This document shows, piece by piece, positions 31,544-40,930 of a stretch of DNA of 64,000 nt. The position numbers were made by a program, and so were the translations under genes. This DNA is from Planctomycetota bacterium (GTDB taxonomy: Bacteria > Planctomycetota > Brocadiia > Brocadiales > Bathyanammoxibiaceae), in NCBI GenBank assembly GCA_016209685.1, contig JACQVQ010000009.1, forward strand, positions 124,001 to 188,000. Direction: 5' to 3'. The notes below the pieces were generated by a model, which worked only from the letters and a program-made list of their open reading frames with translations, was not told where the DNA came from and did not search any database. Each line of letters begins with the position of its first letter. Positions within the stretch are counted from its first letter, which is position 1.

Positions 31544-32416
31544 ATGGAAATCCTCAAGGAAACCATACGCATAATAGAAGAGAAGGTACTTGTTAGACGG
31601 TCTGGTCTAGGGCCAGAGGACGTCAGACTCGGCGTCTTTTACACCGGCGTAAAGCTCTCCAGTGGCCATGCAGGGCTGGCCTATACCCCCATCCACGAAC
31701 TCCCCGAGGCCATCTGCTGTCCCAAGGCCCATGCCCGTATGCCCCAGGCCGGAGAACTCCTTAAATTGGACATAAAAACCCTGATGGACTACGCCCTGGA
31801 GGAAAACCCCCTGAGGGCCGCCATCGGAGTGGCCACCCTCAATGCCCTCTCTGCCATCCTGCTCGAAGAAAAGGATTGCCCCTACAAGCTGGCGGGGATG
31901 GGGGACGTCCTGGACCTCGTAGAAATCCGGGAAGAAGACACTGTAGGTATGATTGGGGCCTTTCCACCCTTCATAAAAAGATTAAAAGAGACCTGCAAGA
32001 ACCTCCACGTCTTTGAAAAAAACCCACAGCTTGCCAGAGAGGTAGGCATGGAGGAGCTACAACCCGAAAGCCTGGCCAGGGATATCTTACCCCACTGCGA
32101 CGTCCTCATCATCACAGGCGTTACGCTGGTAAACCATACCCTTGAACCCATACTCAAGTGGAGCAAGAAGGCCAGGGAGATAGTATTAGTAGGCCCGACG
32201 GCCAGCCTGTATCCCGAGGCCCTGTTTAAGAAGGGTATAACCACTGTAGGCGGAATCAGGATAAATGACGCCGATAGGGTCATGGAGATTATAGGGCAGG
32301 GAGGTTCAGGCTATGACCTGTTTGAGAGGTATGCGGATAGGATAGTCCTTAAAAAGGATGTCAAAGACCGGGCGGAGATAAAGGGGAGACATGGGAAAAT
32401 GGGAGCAGACGTTTAA
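31544..32416 (+). CDS. DUF4213/DUF364 (putative heavy-metal chelation) protein
   Basis: 290 residues. The N-terminal part (RLGVFYTGVKLSSGHAGLAYTP, AIGVATLNALSAILL) matches the DUF4213 module, and the C-terminal Rossmann-like part (VGMIGAFPPFIKRLK, CDVLIITGVTLVNHTLEPIL, IVLVGPTASLYPEALFKKGI) matches DUF364. The family is linked by annotation to metal chelation, often near molybdenum or iron genes, but the biochemical role is unproven. Cys pair in AICCPKAHAR may bind metal (inference). Follows the unexplained 297-base spacer. Confidence 0.85.
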   Translation: MEILKETIRIIEEKVLVRRSGLGPEDVRLGVFYTGVKLSSGHAGLAYTPIHELPEAICCPKAHARMPQAGELLKLDIKTLMDYALEENPLRAAIGVATLNALSAILLEEKDCPYKLAGMGDVLDLVEIREEDTVGMIGAFPPFIKRLKETCKNLHVFEKNPQLAREVGMEELQPESLARDILPHCDVLIITGVTLVNHTLEPILKWSKKAREIVLVGPTASLYPEALFKKGITTVGGIRINDADRVMEIIGQGGSGYDLFERYADRIVLKKDVKDRAEIKGRHGKMGADV

Positions 32417-32510
32417 AGTCGTTGAAATTATTATTTAAATGTCGTTAAATAGGCTGACACAACCATATATGTCTCGTAAGAGGAATTGAAAGGCAAGCAT
32501 TAATTCCGGG

Positions 32511-32658
32511 CACTGCCAGCCAGTAAGCACTGAGACCCTTCGCTACGCTCAGGGTGACATTGCAATTGCTGTCATTCCGAGTAAGCCAAAGCCCTGAGCC
32601 GAGCGTAGCGAGTCCTGAACGTAGTGAAGGAGCTCGCGAAGGGGAAGCGAAGAATCTC
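32511..32658. repeat. Long R1-containing direct repeat, copy 1
   Basis: Starts ACTGCCAGCCAGTAAGCAC, continues with GACCCTTCGCTACGCTCAGG and ends GGGGAAGCGAAGAATCTCT. Nearly identical to copy 2 at 33050 apart from an internal 30-base expansion (GAGTCCTGAACGTAGTGAAG). Flanks the orphan DUF2283 gene on its left. Confidence 0.88.
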
Positions 32659-32706
32659 TATTTTGCAGAGGGCCGAGAGTCTATTATTCTAACAAGGAGT
32701 GATGCC

Positions 32707-32940
32707 ATGAAGATTCACTACGATGCAGAGGTGGATGCCCTCTACATAGAGTTTCATTCCCTGGCTCCGGGAACGGCTGAGAATCGTCCATTGAGTGATG
32801 AAGTAATAGCCAACTACGGACCCGACGGGAGGCTGGCGGGGCTGGAAATCCTTGATGCCAGTGTGGTACTTGGCGAAGACCTCAAGAAGCTGGTCTTTGA
32901 GGTCAGTCCTGTATTACGCCAGGTTACTACAGAATCATGA
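32707..32940 (+). CDS. DUF2283-family small protein, orphan
   Basis: 77 residues from the ATG at 32707 (AAGGAG 8 bases upstream). The longer track ORF begins inside the R1 repeat and is rejected. MKIHYDAEVDALYIEFHSL and DGRLAGLEILDASVVLG are the DUF2283 signature, close to the gene at 3866. No DUF4258 partner gene is found on either side, so it is either a solitary antitoxin-like protein or the survivor of a pair. Flanked by near-identical direct repeats (32511 and 33050). Confidence 0.85.
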   Translation: MKIHYDAEVDALYIEFHSLAPGTAENRPLSDEVIANYGPDGRLAGLEILDASVVLGEDLKKLVFEVSPVLRQVTTES

Positions 32941-33021
32941 AAGTATAAGAGATGGGCTACCACTCCCTCAAAAAGAGGTAGCCTTTAACGCATGCAGGCC
33001 CACAATTCGGCATTTCTTAAA

Positions 33022-33046
33022 GTGGTGCGCCAATGACGCACCCTAC
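33022..33046. repeat. Small palindrome GTGCGCCAATGACGCAC plus CCCTAC
   Basis: Stem around a CAATG-like centre, similar to the element at 4119-4140. Confidence 0.45.
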
Positions 33047-33049
33047 CAG

Positions 33050-33165
33050 ACTGCCAGCCCAGTGAGCACTGAGACCCTTCGCTACGCTCAGGGTGACATT
33101 GCAATTGCTGTCATTCTGAGTGAGCCAAAGCCCTGAGCGTAGCGAAGGGGAAGCGAAGAATCTCT
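33050..33165. repeat. Long R1-containing direct repeat, copy 2
   Basis: Same 5' part as copy 1 (ACTGCCAGCCCAGTGAGCAC...GCAATTGCTGTCATTC), without the internal expansion; ends before the lipid kinase stop codon. Confidence 0.88.
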
Positions 33166-33206
33166 TAGTGAAAAATACCAAACCTAACCCTTTGTGGAAG
33201 AAGGGA

Positions 33207-34094
33207 TTACCCCGGCACAATAATATTCAAGGCCCCCGGTACTACCTGAAACCTGGCGGGCAAGGGGCCGCCCAGGTCGCCGTCAAGTTGATATGATACC
33301 TCATCTGCGGAGCTTACCTTTATCTCCTTCCCTTGCAGATACTTTACCTCCTTGATACGGTCAGCTATCCAGAAGAGGATGCCTGCGGTATATTTCAAGA
33401 ACTTCAGGTAATCCCTGCCCGGGAATATGAATACGTCTAAGAGGCCATCGTCCACCCTGGCCCTATTGGTAATAACGAATGGGCCTGTGTAGCGGCGGGT
33501 GTTGCTTACGAAGACGAAACCTGCCCCCTCAGCCACCAGCGTGCCGTCCACCTCCACATCAAGGGCAGGAAATTTGTAGTTCCATAGGGCCTTTAGAATG
33601 GGTATGGCGTAGGTGGCCATTGAGATGTTGCCCTTTCTGTTGGCCTCCAGAACTTTAACCACCTCTGCATCAAAGCCAATACCGGCCATAAGGAAGAAGT
33701 GGCGGCTATCTGCCTTACCTGCGTCTATCCTGCGGGTGTTACCCCTGGCGATAACGTGGGCGGCCTGGATTGGGTCAAGGGGTATCCTCATCTCCCTGGC
33801 CAGTACGTTGGCCGTACCGAGGGGGATAAGCCCAAGGGGGACGTCATTGCCTATGGCACCATTGATTACCTCATTAAAGGTGCCGTCTCCCCCCATCGTT
33901 GCTATGGCCTTATAGTCCAGGGAGTTCCTGGCCGCCTCTAGTGCATCCCCCTTCTTCTGCGTACGGAATACCTCTACCTCAAGGCCGCGCCGTTCAAGGC
34001 ATCTTAACACATGAGGGAGTATCTTAACACCGCAACCCCCCCCTGCTATGGGGTTCAGGATGAGTTTCAGTCTGGAATTTGGAGTTTCAGTCAT
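33207..34094 (-). CDS. Diacylglycerol/lipid kinase family protein
   Basis: 295 residues of the YegS/DgkB fold. KLILNPIAGGG at the start, nucleotide motif TMGGDGTFNEVINGA (about 66), PLGTANVLARE, and AGIGFDAEVV; C-terminal beta domain with VDDGLLDVFIF and the phosphate-binding SYQLDGDLGGPLPARFQV. It phosphorylates a lipid alcohol such as diacylglycerol; true substrate unknown. Monocistronic; the gap to mnmG holds an R1 hairpin. Confidence 0.9.
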   Translation of the reverse strand: MTETPNSRLKLILNPIAGGGCGVKILPHVLRCLERRGLEVEVFRTQKKGDALEAARNSLDYKAIATMGGDGTFNEVINGAIGNDVPLGLIPLGTANVLAREMRIPLDPIQAAHVIARGNTRRIDAGKADSRHFFLMAGIGFDAEVVKVLEANRKGNISMATYAIPILKALWNYKFPALDVEVDGTLVAEGAGFVFVSNTRRYTGPFVITNRARVDDGLLDVFIFPGRDYLKFLKYTAGILFWIADRIKEVKYLQGKEIKVSSADEVSYQLDGDLGGPLPARFQVVPGALNIIVPG

Positions 34095-34121
34095 TTCTTA
34101 GAAACAACTTCATGCCAAAAG

Positions 34122-34198
34122 CGTCATTCTTTGTCCACTACAGGTGGACAAAGAATCTCAACCAAAACAAGAGATTCTTCGCTCCGCTCAGAATGACA
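34122..34198. repeat. R1 repeat, inverted pair with TTTGTCCAC insert
   Basis: GTCATTCTTTGTCCACTACAGG ... AGATTCTTCGCTCCGCTCAG; the arms face each other, forming a hairpin upstream of both the lipid kinase and mnmG. Confidence 0.75.
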
Positions 34199-34304
34199 GG
34201 TTAGTATCGTAACAACGTCTTCTGGACTCCCACTAGAAAACCAAGCGAAATTGTATATATAATAAAGCTTTTAAAATAAATTTAAACCCCCCTGACTAAT
34301 AATA

Positions 34305-36137
34305 ATGATTAATTATCTTGACGTAATCGTAGTAGGCGGTGGACATGCGGGCTGTGAGGCGGCACTGGCTACGGCAAGGATGGGACAGAGGACCCTCCTC
34401 CTCACCATTAACCCGGACACTATTGCCCAGATGTCCTGTAACCCGGCAATCGGGGGTATGGCCAAGGGACAGCTAGTCAGGGAGATAGATGCCCTAGGGG
34501 GTGAGATGGCCAAGGTCATTGACGCCACGGCCATCCAGTTCCACATGCTCAACACCAAAAAGGGCCCAGCCGTACGTAGTCCGAGGGCACAGGCCGATAA
34601 GCGACTCTACCAGAAGGAGATGAAACACCGACTGGAGGCACAAAAAAACCTGACTATACGCCAGGACGTGGCAGAGTCCTTGCTGGTAGAGAATGGAAAG
34701 GCCGTTGGGGTAGTAGGGCAGACGGGGACACATTACAAGGCCCGGGCAGTCATCCTTACCACCGGCACCTTCCTGAAAGGGCTTATACACATAGGGGAGA
34801 GCAAGAGACCTGGGGGTAGGACAGGGGAGCCCTCGGCCCAGGGACTATCAGATTCCCTCAGGGCGCTGGGTTTTGAGGTAGGACGCCTCAAGACTGGCAC
34901 CCCTCCCAGAGTCAATGCCAGGACCATAAATTTTGAGGGGCTTCAACAACAGTGGGGGGACACTGAACCCCAGCCCTTTTCTTTTTCAACAAAGAAGGAC
35001 CAGGAGTGGCCCTCCCACCCACAGGTACCTTGTCATATTACTTACACCAATGCCGAGACCCACAAGATAATCAGGGAAAACCTCCACAGGGCACCGCTCT
35101 ACACCGGCCAGATAAAGGCCGTGGGCCCCCGCTACTGCCCCTCCATAGAGGACAAGATAGTCCGCTTTGCCGATAAGGGACAACACCAGATATTCCTTGA
35201 GCCTGAGGGGCTGGATACCCTGGAGACGTACTGTAACGGCATCGCCACCAGCCTACCATGCGACGTGCAGGAACGACTGGTGCGTTCTATACGGGGGTTA
35301 GAGAAAGCAGAGATAATCCGCTACGGTTACGCCATAGAGTACGACTTCGTACCTCCCACCCAGCTTAAGCCCACACTGGAGACAAAGCTGGTTGAAAACC
35401 TCTTTTTGGCCGGGCAGATAAACGGCACGTCCGGTTACGAGGAGGCCGCCTCCCAGGGGATAATGGCAGGTATTAATGCGGCCCTGAAGCTAGAGGGCGG
35501 GGGAGGGTTCGTCCTGGACCGCTCAGAGGCCTACATAGGGGTGCTCATTGACGACCTGGTAACCAAGGGGACGCTTGAGCCTTACCGCATGTTTACCTCC
35601 AGGGCCGAATACAGGCTCATACTGCGACAGGATAACGCCGATAGGCGCCTCATGAAGTACGGATATAAGTTTGGGCTTATCCCACAGGGGCAGTGGAAGT
35701 CCCTGGAGGAGAAGGAATCCTTAATTGCCTGGACCAGGGCGTATCTGCAGGATACCCCCTACGAAGGGCAGAGTCTGGAGAAATTTCTCAGGAAGCCTGA
35801 AGTCGACTTTGCAAGACTGCTGACAATAAACCCCTTTCTTAGAGAAAAGGGACTCCCTCCTGGGGTAAAGGAGCAGGTAGAAATAGAAGTAAAATACGAG
35901 GGCTACATCCAGAGGCAGATGGCCCATGTAGAGAAGTTCAAGAAGATGGAATCCTGGAGCCTCCCTCCCTGGCTGGATTATCAGGAAATCCCTGAGCTAA
36001 GGAAGGAAGCCCGCCAAAAGCTCCTTGAGATAAGACCTGCTTCTCTGGGCCAGGCCGCCCGCATCTCAGGGGTGTCCCCTGCCGACGTCTCCATCCTGAT
36101 GGTATATCTTACCTCAAAGTCAGGGGCTAGGGGTTAG
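34305..36137 (+). CDS. mnmG: tRNA uridine-5-carboxymethylaminomethyl modification enzyme, FAD subunit
   Basis: With MnmE it installs the cmnm5 group at U34 of tRNAs. 610 residues. FAD-binding VIVVGGGHAGCEAALATARMG at the start, CNPAIGGMAKGQLVREIDALGG, the GRTGE(P)SAQGL and KTGTPPRVNA segments, catalytic Cys in ESYCNG-equivalent (ETYCNGIATSLP) and a C-terminal MnmE-binding domain (ARISGVSPADVSILMVYL). mnmE is not in the window. The tail SGARG is read from an R4 repeat. ATG at 34305 preceded by an AT-rich region. Confidence 0.96.
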   Translation: MINYLDVIVVGGGHAGCEAALATARMGQRTLLLTINPDTIAQMSCNPAIGGMAKGQLVREIDALGGEMAKVIDATAIQFHMLNTKKGPAVRSPRAQADKRLYQKEMKHRLEAQKNLTIRQDVAESLLVENGKAVGVVGQTGTHYKARAVILTTGTFLKGLIHIGESKRPGGRTGEPSAQGLSDSLRALGFEVGRLKTGTPPRVNARTINFEGLQQQWGDTEPQPFSFSTKKDQEWPSHPQVPCHITYTNAETHKIIRENLHRAPLYTGQIKAVGPRYCPSIEDKIVRFADKGQHQIFLEPEGLDTLETYCNGIATSLPCDVQERLVRSIRGLEKAEIIRYGYAIEYDFVPPTQLKPTLETKLVENLFLAGQINGTSGYEEAASQGIMAGINAALKLEGGGGFVLDRSEAYIGVLIDDLVTKGTLEPYRMFTSRAEYRLILRQDNADRRLMKYGYKFGLIPQGQWKSLEEKESLIAWTRAYLQDTPYEGQSLEKFLRKPEVDFARLLTINPFLREKGLPPGVKEQVEIEVKYEGYIQRQMAHVEKFKKMESWSLPPWLDYQEIPELRKEARQKLLEIRPASLGQAARISGVSPADVSILMVYLTSKSGARG

Positions 36138-36204
36138 GGGTCAGGGGTTAGGGGAAAACTTTTAAACCTTTTAGTCCCTAATCCCTAGTCCCTAACCCCT
36201 AATC
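36121..36204. repeat. R4 inverted repeat between convergent mnmG and rho
   Basis: GGGGCTAGGGGTTAGGGG units followed by CCCTAATCCCTAGTCCC units, with AAAACTTTTAAACCTTTT as the loop. The arms pair over about 30 bases. Position between two convergent genes suggests it works as a bidirectional terminator. Confidence 0.75.
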
Positions 36205-36208
36205 TGGC

Positions 36209-37588
36209 CTAGAGGTTAAAGCTCATCAGGAACTCTGCATTAGTCCTGGTCTTGGCCAGGCGGCTCTTGAGGAGTTCAATGGCCTCCACTGGGTTGGTCT
36301 CGTTGAGTACCTTTCTAAGGAGCCAGACTCTCTTGAGCTCCTCTGGGTCTAGTAGGAGCTCTTCCTTACGGGTCCCGGAGCGGGTAATGTCAATTGAAGG
36401 GTAGAGCCTGCGGTCAGCCAGACGTCTATCCAGGTGAAGCTCCATATTGCCGGTACCCTTAAACTCTTCAAAGATTACGTCGTCCATCCTGCTACCGGTA
36501 TCAATGAGGGCCGTGGCTATAATGGTCAGACTCCCACCCTCTTCAATGTTTCTGGCGCCTCCGAAGAACCGCTTGGGCTTCTGGAGGGCGTTGGCGTCTA
36601 TACCGCCAGAGAGTATCTTCCCACTGTGGGGTACCTCTGTGTTATAAGCCCTGGCCAGTCGGGTTATGGAGTCAAGGAGTATCAACACGTCCTTACCATA
36701 CTCCACCATCCTCTTGGCCTTCTCCAGTACCATGTCTGCCACCTGGACGTGACGGCTGGCTGGTTCGTCAAAGGTTGAGCTTACAACCTCTGCAGTGGTC
36801 GCCCGCTCCATCTCGGTCACCTCTTCGGGTCTCTCGTCTATGAGCAGTATAATGAGATAGACCTCTGGATGGTTCTTGCTCACGGCGTTGGCTATTTTCT
36901 GCAAGAGGACGGTCTTGCCTGCCCTGGGTGGGGAGACGATGAGTCCCCTCTGGCCCTTTCCTACGGGGGTAATGAGGTCCATTATCCTCATATTGATTTC
37001 CTCTGGTGTGGTCTCCAGGAGAAGCCTTTCATCAGGATGAAGGGGTGTGAGGTCATCAAATAGCACCCGTTCTGCCATGACTTCTGGGTCTTCAAAGTTA
37101 ATGGCCTCTACCTTCAACAGGGCGAAGTACCTCTCCCCTTCCTTCGGGGGGCGTATCTGCCCGGAGACGGTGACCCCTGTCTTTATCCCGAACCTACGTA
37201 TCTGGGAGGGGGAGATGTATATGTCATCTGGCCCGGGGAGGTAACTGTAGTCAGGAGAGCGCAGGAAGCCAAAACCCTCTGGCAGTACCTCCACCACCCC
37301 TTCCCCGTACATAAGACCGTTCTGGGTAACCCTGTCCTTCAGGATTTTGAAGATGAGTTCCTGTTTCTTCAGTCCATGACACTCCTTCACACCTTCCTTT
37401 TTGGCCAGGTCCTGAAGCTCCTTTATGGTCATCTTCTGGAGCTGTCTTATGTTCAGTTCCTCTTTTTTCTCTACCCTCTCTGTCCTCTCACTCCTTTCTA
37501 CCTTTTCGGCCCTTTCAGCCTTCTCGGTAGCCTTTCTGGTCTCCTCAACTACTGTTTGTTCTGCTACACTCGTCTTCTTAACAGCCAT
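36209..37588 (-). CDS. rho: Transcription termination factor Rho
   Basis: Hexameric RNA helicase. 459 residues. A low-complexity charged N-terminal extension (about 1-45, [16 protein letters not shown]) precedes the Rho N-domain ([15 protein letters not shown]), the cold-shock RNA-binding domain ([23 protein letters not shown]), and the RecA-like ATPase with Walker [25 protein letters not shown], Walker [18 protein letters not shown] and the Q-loop [14 protein letters not shown]. Third gene of polA-coaE-rho. Confidence 0.97.
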   Translation of the reverse strand: MAVKKTSVAEQTVVEETRKATEKAERAEKVERSERTERVEKKEELNIRQLQKMTIKELQDLAKKEGVKECHGLKKQELIFKILKDRVTQNGLMYGEGVVEVLPEGFGFLRSPDYSYLPGPDDIYISPSQIRRFGIKTGVTVSGQIRPPKEGERYFALLKVEAINFEDPEVMAERVLFDDLTPLHPDERLLLETTPEEINMRIMDLITPVGKGQRGLIVSPPRAGKTVLLQKIANAVSKNHPEVYLIILLIDERPEEVTEMERATTAEVVSSTFDEPASRHVQVADMVLEKAKRMVEYGKDVLILLDSITRLARAYNTEVPHSGKILSGGIDANALQKPKRFFGGARNIEEGGSLTIIATALIDTGSRMDDVIFEEFKGTGNMELHLDRRLADRRLYPSIDITRSGTRKEELLLDPEELKRVWLLRKVLNETNPVEAIELLKSRLAKTRTNAEFLMSFNL

Positions 37589-37606
37589 AATGTTCCTCCA
37601 AGTAAC

Positions 37607-38221
37607 TTATAAAACTAACTTTTGCCAAAAATCCTTTACTTGTCTAAAAGTCTCCTCCTTTGAGGAGTCGTTGTTTATCACTACGTGGGCCCTCTTTTTC
37701 TTTTGGGACTCTGGGGACTGAAAGCCCTCCCGTCTCTGGACCTCCCCACTGGACCATCCCTTGAGTCGGGACCTTTCTTCTTTTACCTCAGGGCTTGCCT
37801 CCACGAAAACCAATAGGTCACAAGCCTCATCTAGCCCTGTCTCCAACAAAAGGGCCGCATCCAGAACCAGGGGTATAGACCCCTTTCCCTTCCTATCCAT
37901 CTCTCCCTCGCTCCGCTCAAGGACAAGCCTCCGGATGGACTCCAGGATTGGCGGGTGAAGTAGATTGGTCAGTTCTTTCAGGGCCTCCCCGTTGGAGAAT
38001 ACGATACTGGCCAATTTCCCGCGGTCTATCTCTCCCTTTACCCCCAAAAGCCCCTTTCCCCATCTTTCTAAGACCTTCTCTTTTATTTCTGGCTTTTCAA
38101 GGAGTTCGTGGGCCATCTCATCAGCATGGATTACCTCTGCCCCAAGTGAACCCAGCATCTCTGCCACCATGCTCTTACCACTCGCAACACCGCCCATAAT
38201 CCCTATAACCCTGGGTCTCAT
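37607..38221 (-). CDS. coaE: Dephospho-CoA kinase
   Basis: Last step of coenzyme A synthesis. 204 residues. P-loop GIMGGVASGKSMVAEML, DADEMAHELL-type segment (IHADEMAHELL), PLVLDAALLLETGLDEACD and VVINND near the C terminus. Here GGVASGKS replaces the usual GGIGSGKS. Lies between polA and rho; polA is often next to coaE in bacteria, which supports an operon. Confidence 0.93.
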   Translation of the reverse strand: MRPRVIGIMGGVASGKSMVAEMLGSLGAEVIHADEMAHELLEKPEIKEKVLERWGKGLLGVKGEIDRGKLASIVFSNGEALKELTNLLHPPILESIRRLVLERSEGEMDRKGKGSIPLVLDAALLLETGLDEACDLLVFVEASPEVKEERSRLKGWSSGEVQRREGFQSPESQKKKRAHVVINNDSSKEETFRQVKDFWQKLVL

Positions 38222-38234
38222 GCGGGTCCGCCCT

Positions 38235-38267
38235 GTAGGGACATCCGCCTCAGGCGGACGCCCCTAC
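38235..38267. repeat. R2 palindrome with an R3 centre between polA and coaE
   Basis: TGTAGGGACATCCGCCTCAG...GCGGACGCCCCTAC, the same composite arrangement as at 14652; fills the 42-base spacer. Confidence 0.85.
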
Positions 38268-40930
38268 TCCACCTCCATCCAATTTTTTCCTACCTTGACG
38301 TTGACCCTTATTGGTACCCGCAGAGAAATCGCCTGGATCATTACTTCCTGGAGGACGTGGGTAGTGGTGGTTAGCTCTCCCTCTGGCAATTCAAAGAGGA
38401 GTTCGTCATGTATCTGGATGAGGAGTCTTGCCCGCAAACCCATCTCTTCCAAACGCCTGCGGGCCCTGACCATGGCCACCTTTATCAGGTCAGCGGCAGA
38501 ACCCTGGATTATGGTATTTATTGCCACCCTCTCCGCCGCACCCCTCTTCTGCTTATTGAAGGAGTTTATACCAGGTATGGGGCGCTTCCTGCCTAAAAGG
38601 GTACTGACCCAACCCTTCTCTCTGGCCTCAAGGAGGGCCGTCTCCCTGAAATGCCTTACCCCACAGAAGAGATTAAAATAGGCCTCTATAAAACTCTTGG
38701 CCTCATCTATGGATATACCTAACTCCCTGGATAAACCCATCGGGGAAAGGCCGTATATGATGCCAAAATTTGCCGCCTTCGCAGTACGCCGCATCTCAGG
38801 ACTCACCTGCCCTGTCTCTACCCCATAGAGCCGGGAGGCGGTCCAGGCGTGTATATCCTGGTCTTCCTGGAAGGCCTTCAACATGGCAGGGTCTTCTGAA
38901 TAATGGGCCAGTATCCTGAGTTCTATCTGAGAATAGTCCAGGGCCAGAAAGACAAGGCCCTCCTGAGAAGGGATAAAGGCACGCCGTATCTGTCTGCCCA
39001 CATCAGTCCTTATGGGTATGTTCTGCAGGTTGGGCTCGCTGGAGGATAGCCTGCCTGTGGCAGTAACCGTCTGGTTAAAGGAGGCATGTACCCTACCGTT
39101 GCTCACGGTCCTGGGTAGGGCATCTATATAGGTAGACTTCAACTTGCTCAACTGTCTATGTTCCACCAGGAGGGCGGGGAGTGGATGTTCTCTTGCCAGG
39201 GATTCCAGCACCGCTGCCACCGTAGAGGGTCCCGTCTTGGTGCGTCTGGTGGGCTCTAGCCCCAGCTTTTCAAATAGGATATGGGCTATCTGCTTGGGGG
39301 AGTCCACATTAAAGCGTTCGCCAGCATGTCTGAAGATGTCTGCCTCCAGGGATTCCAGTCTCTTTTCCAGAGAGGAGGACATCTCTTTAAGTAAACTGGT
39401 GTCAATCCGTACCCCCGTGTACTCCATCTCTGCAAGTACGGTAAGGAGGGGTATCTCTACCTCCTCAAATAGTCTTGACAGCCCTTCCTTTTCCAGTAGT
39501 GGGCGAAAGACCCCAGCCAGGCGATAGGCCATGTCTGCGTCCTCACAGGCATAATTGGCTATTTTATGGAGTTCTACCTTATCCATGGTGAGTTGGGCCT
39601 TTCCATGGCCTATAAGCTCAGTAATGGGTGTCGTGGGGTGGGACAGGTATTCCATGGCCAGCTCGTCCAGGTTGTGGCGTCTCCTGGTGGGACTCAGGAG
39701 GTAAGAGGCTATCATTGTATCAAAGACGATGCCCTTGAGTCTTATTTCGTAATTCATCAAGACTGCGTAATCGTATTTAAGGTTTTGTCCTATCTTCTTT
39801 ATTCTTGGGTCTTCCAGGAGGGGCCTCAGTTCTTCCAGGACATTGGGGTCAAGGTGTGTCTCCCCCAGGGGTGCCATGAGGGGAAGATACCACCCTTGCC
39901 CTTCCTTCCAGGAGAATGATAGTCCCACTATCCTGGCCTCTGTAACCTGCAAACTGGTAGTCTCCAAATCCAGGGCAAACTCATCTGTTTCCTTTAACTC
40001 CTCCATGAAGGCCCTAAACCCTTGTGGGGTATTTATGATACGGTAGTCAACCTCTTTTTTGTCCGCGGCTGGGCCCATCTGGGCAAGAAAGGTCTTAAAG
40101 CCGAGTTCGGAGAACAAATTTCGGAGTTCCTTCTCATCCTCCCCGTCTCTGCGGCAGGCCCCCAGGTCCAACTCCACAGGGGCATGGGTATCAATGGTAA
40201 CCAGTCTCTTAGAAAATCTTGCCTGGTCTGCAAAGGTCTTTAGCCCTTCCCTGAGCCTTTCTTCACGCTTACCCCCCTTAATGCTATCAACGTTGTCCAG
40301 TACGGCCTCCAGAGAGCCGAAACGGTGGAGGAGTTCCAGTGCAGTCTTCGGGCCTATACCCGGTACGCCAGGGATGTTATCTATACTGTCCCCTGTCAAG
40401 GCCAGCAGGTCGGGTACCTGTTCGGGGGTGATACCCTTTTCCCTCTTGAGGGTCTCAAGGTCTAAGAGCATATCTTTTCTAGCGTTATAAATCTTTACGT
40501 GAGGGGCTATAAGTTGTTCCAGGTCTTTATCTGCGGTAATAATATAGACATCTAAGCCCCTCTGTGCGACTTGTCTGGCAACGGTACCTATAAGGTCATC
40601 CCCCTCGTAACCCTCGCATACATATACAGGTATGTTGTAGGCCCTTAAGACCTTGTGAATGAACGGCATCTGTATAGAGAAGTCGTCGGGGGTCTCCTTT
40701 CTATGGGCCTTATAGGCACTGTACTGCGTATGGCGAAAGGTAGGGGCACCTGAGTCAAATACAACCGCAAGGTATTCCGGCCTCTGCTCCTTCAGAAGCC
40801 TCCTTAGCATATTAGTAAAACCATATACGGCATTTACGGGTACACCCTTTGGGCTTGTTAAGTCTGAAATAGCATAATAGGCCTGGTAACTTTGAGAGTG
40901 CCCGTCTATTATGAAGAACCTCTCCGGCAT
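38264..40930 (-). CDS. polA: DNA polymerase I
   Basis: Replication and repair polymerase, 888 residues, all three domains. 5'-3' exonuclease about 1-290 (VCEGYEGDDLIGTVARQ, LTGDSIDNIPGVPGIGPKTA); 3'-5' exonuclease with intact DxE (FALDLETTSL) and YACEDADMAYRL; polymerase with LDYSQIELRILAHYSEDP, the O-helix RRTAKAANFGIIYGLSPMGLS, and the metal-site QIHDELLFELP. Proofreading therefore appears functional, unlike in several thermophile homologues. First gene of polA-coaE-rho. Confidence 0.97.
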   Translation of the reverse strand: MPERFFIIDGHSQSYQAYYAISDLTSPKGVPVNAVYGFTNMLRRLLKEQRPEYLAVVFDSGAPTFRHTQYSAYKAHRKETPDDFSIQMPFIHKVLRAYNIPVYVCEGYEGDDLIGTVARQVAQRGLDVYIITADKDLEQLIAPHVKIYNARKDMLLDLETLKREKGITPEQVPDLLALTGDSIDNIPGVPGIGPKTALELLHRFGSLEAVLDNVDSIKGGKREERLREGLKTFADQARFSKRLVTIDTHAPVELDLGACRRDGEDEKELRNLFSELGFKTFLAQMGPAADKKEVDYRIINTPQGFRAFMEELKETDEFALDLETTSLQVTEARIVGLSFSWKEGQGWYLPLMAPLGETHLDPNVLEELRPLLEDPRIKKIGQNLKYDYAVLMNYEIRLKGIVFDTMIASYLLSPTRRRHNLDELAMEYLSHPTTPITELIGHGKAQLTMDKVELHKIANYACEDADMAYRLAGVFRPLLEKEGLSRLFEEVEIPLLTVLAEMEYTGVRIDTSLLKEMSSSLEKRLESLEADIFRHAGERFNVDSPKQIAHILFEKLGLEPTRRTKTGPSTVAAVLESLAREHPLPALLVEHRQLSKLKSTYIDALPRTVSNGRVHASFNQTVTATGRLSSSEPNLQNIPIRTDVGRQIRRAFIPSQEGLVFLALDYSQIELRILAHYSEDPAMLKAFQEDQDIHAWTASRLYGVETGQVSPEMRRTAKAANFGIIYGLSPMGLSRELGISIDEAKSFIEAYFNLFCGVRHFRETALLEAREKGWVSTLLGRKRPIPGINSFNKQKRGAAERVAINTIIQGSAADLIKVAMVRARRRLEEMGLRARLLIQIHDELLFELPEGELTTTTHVLQEVMIQAISLRVPIRVNVKVGKNWMEVE

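Noticed and set aside
32554-32706. N-terminal extension of the second DUF2283 protein in the ORF track
   Set aside because: It is translated R1 repeat; the family start and an AAGGAG ribosome site are at 32707.
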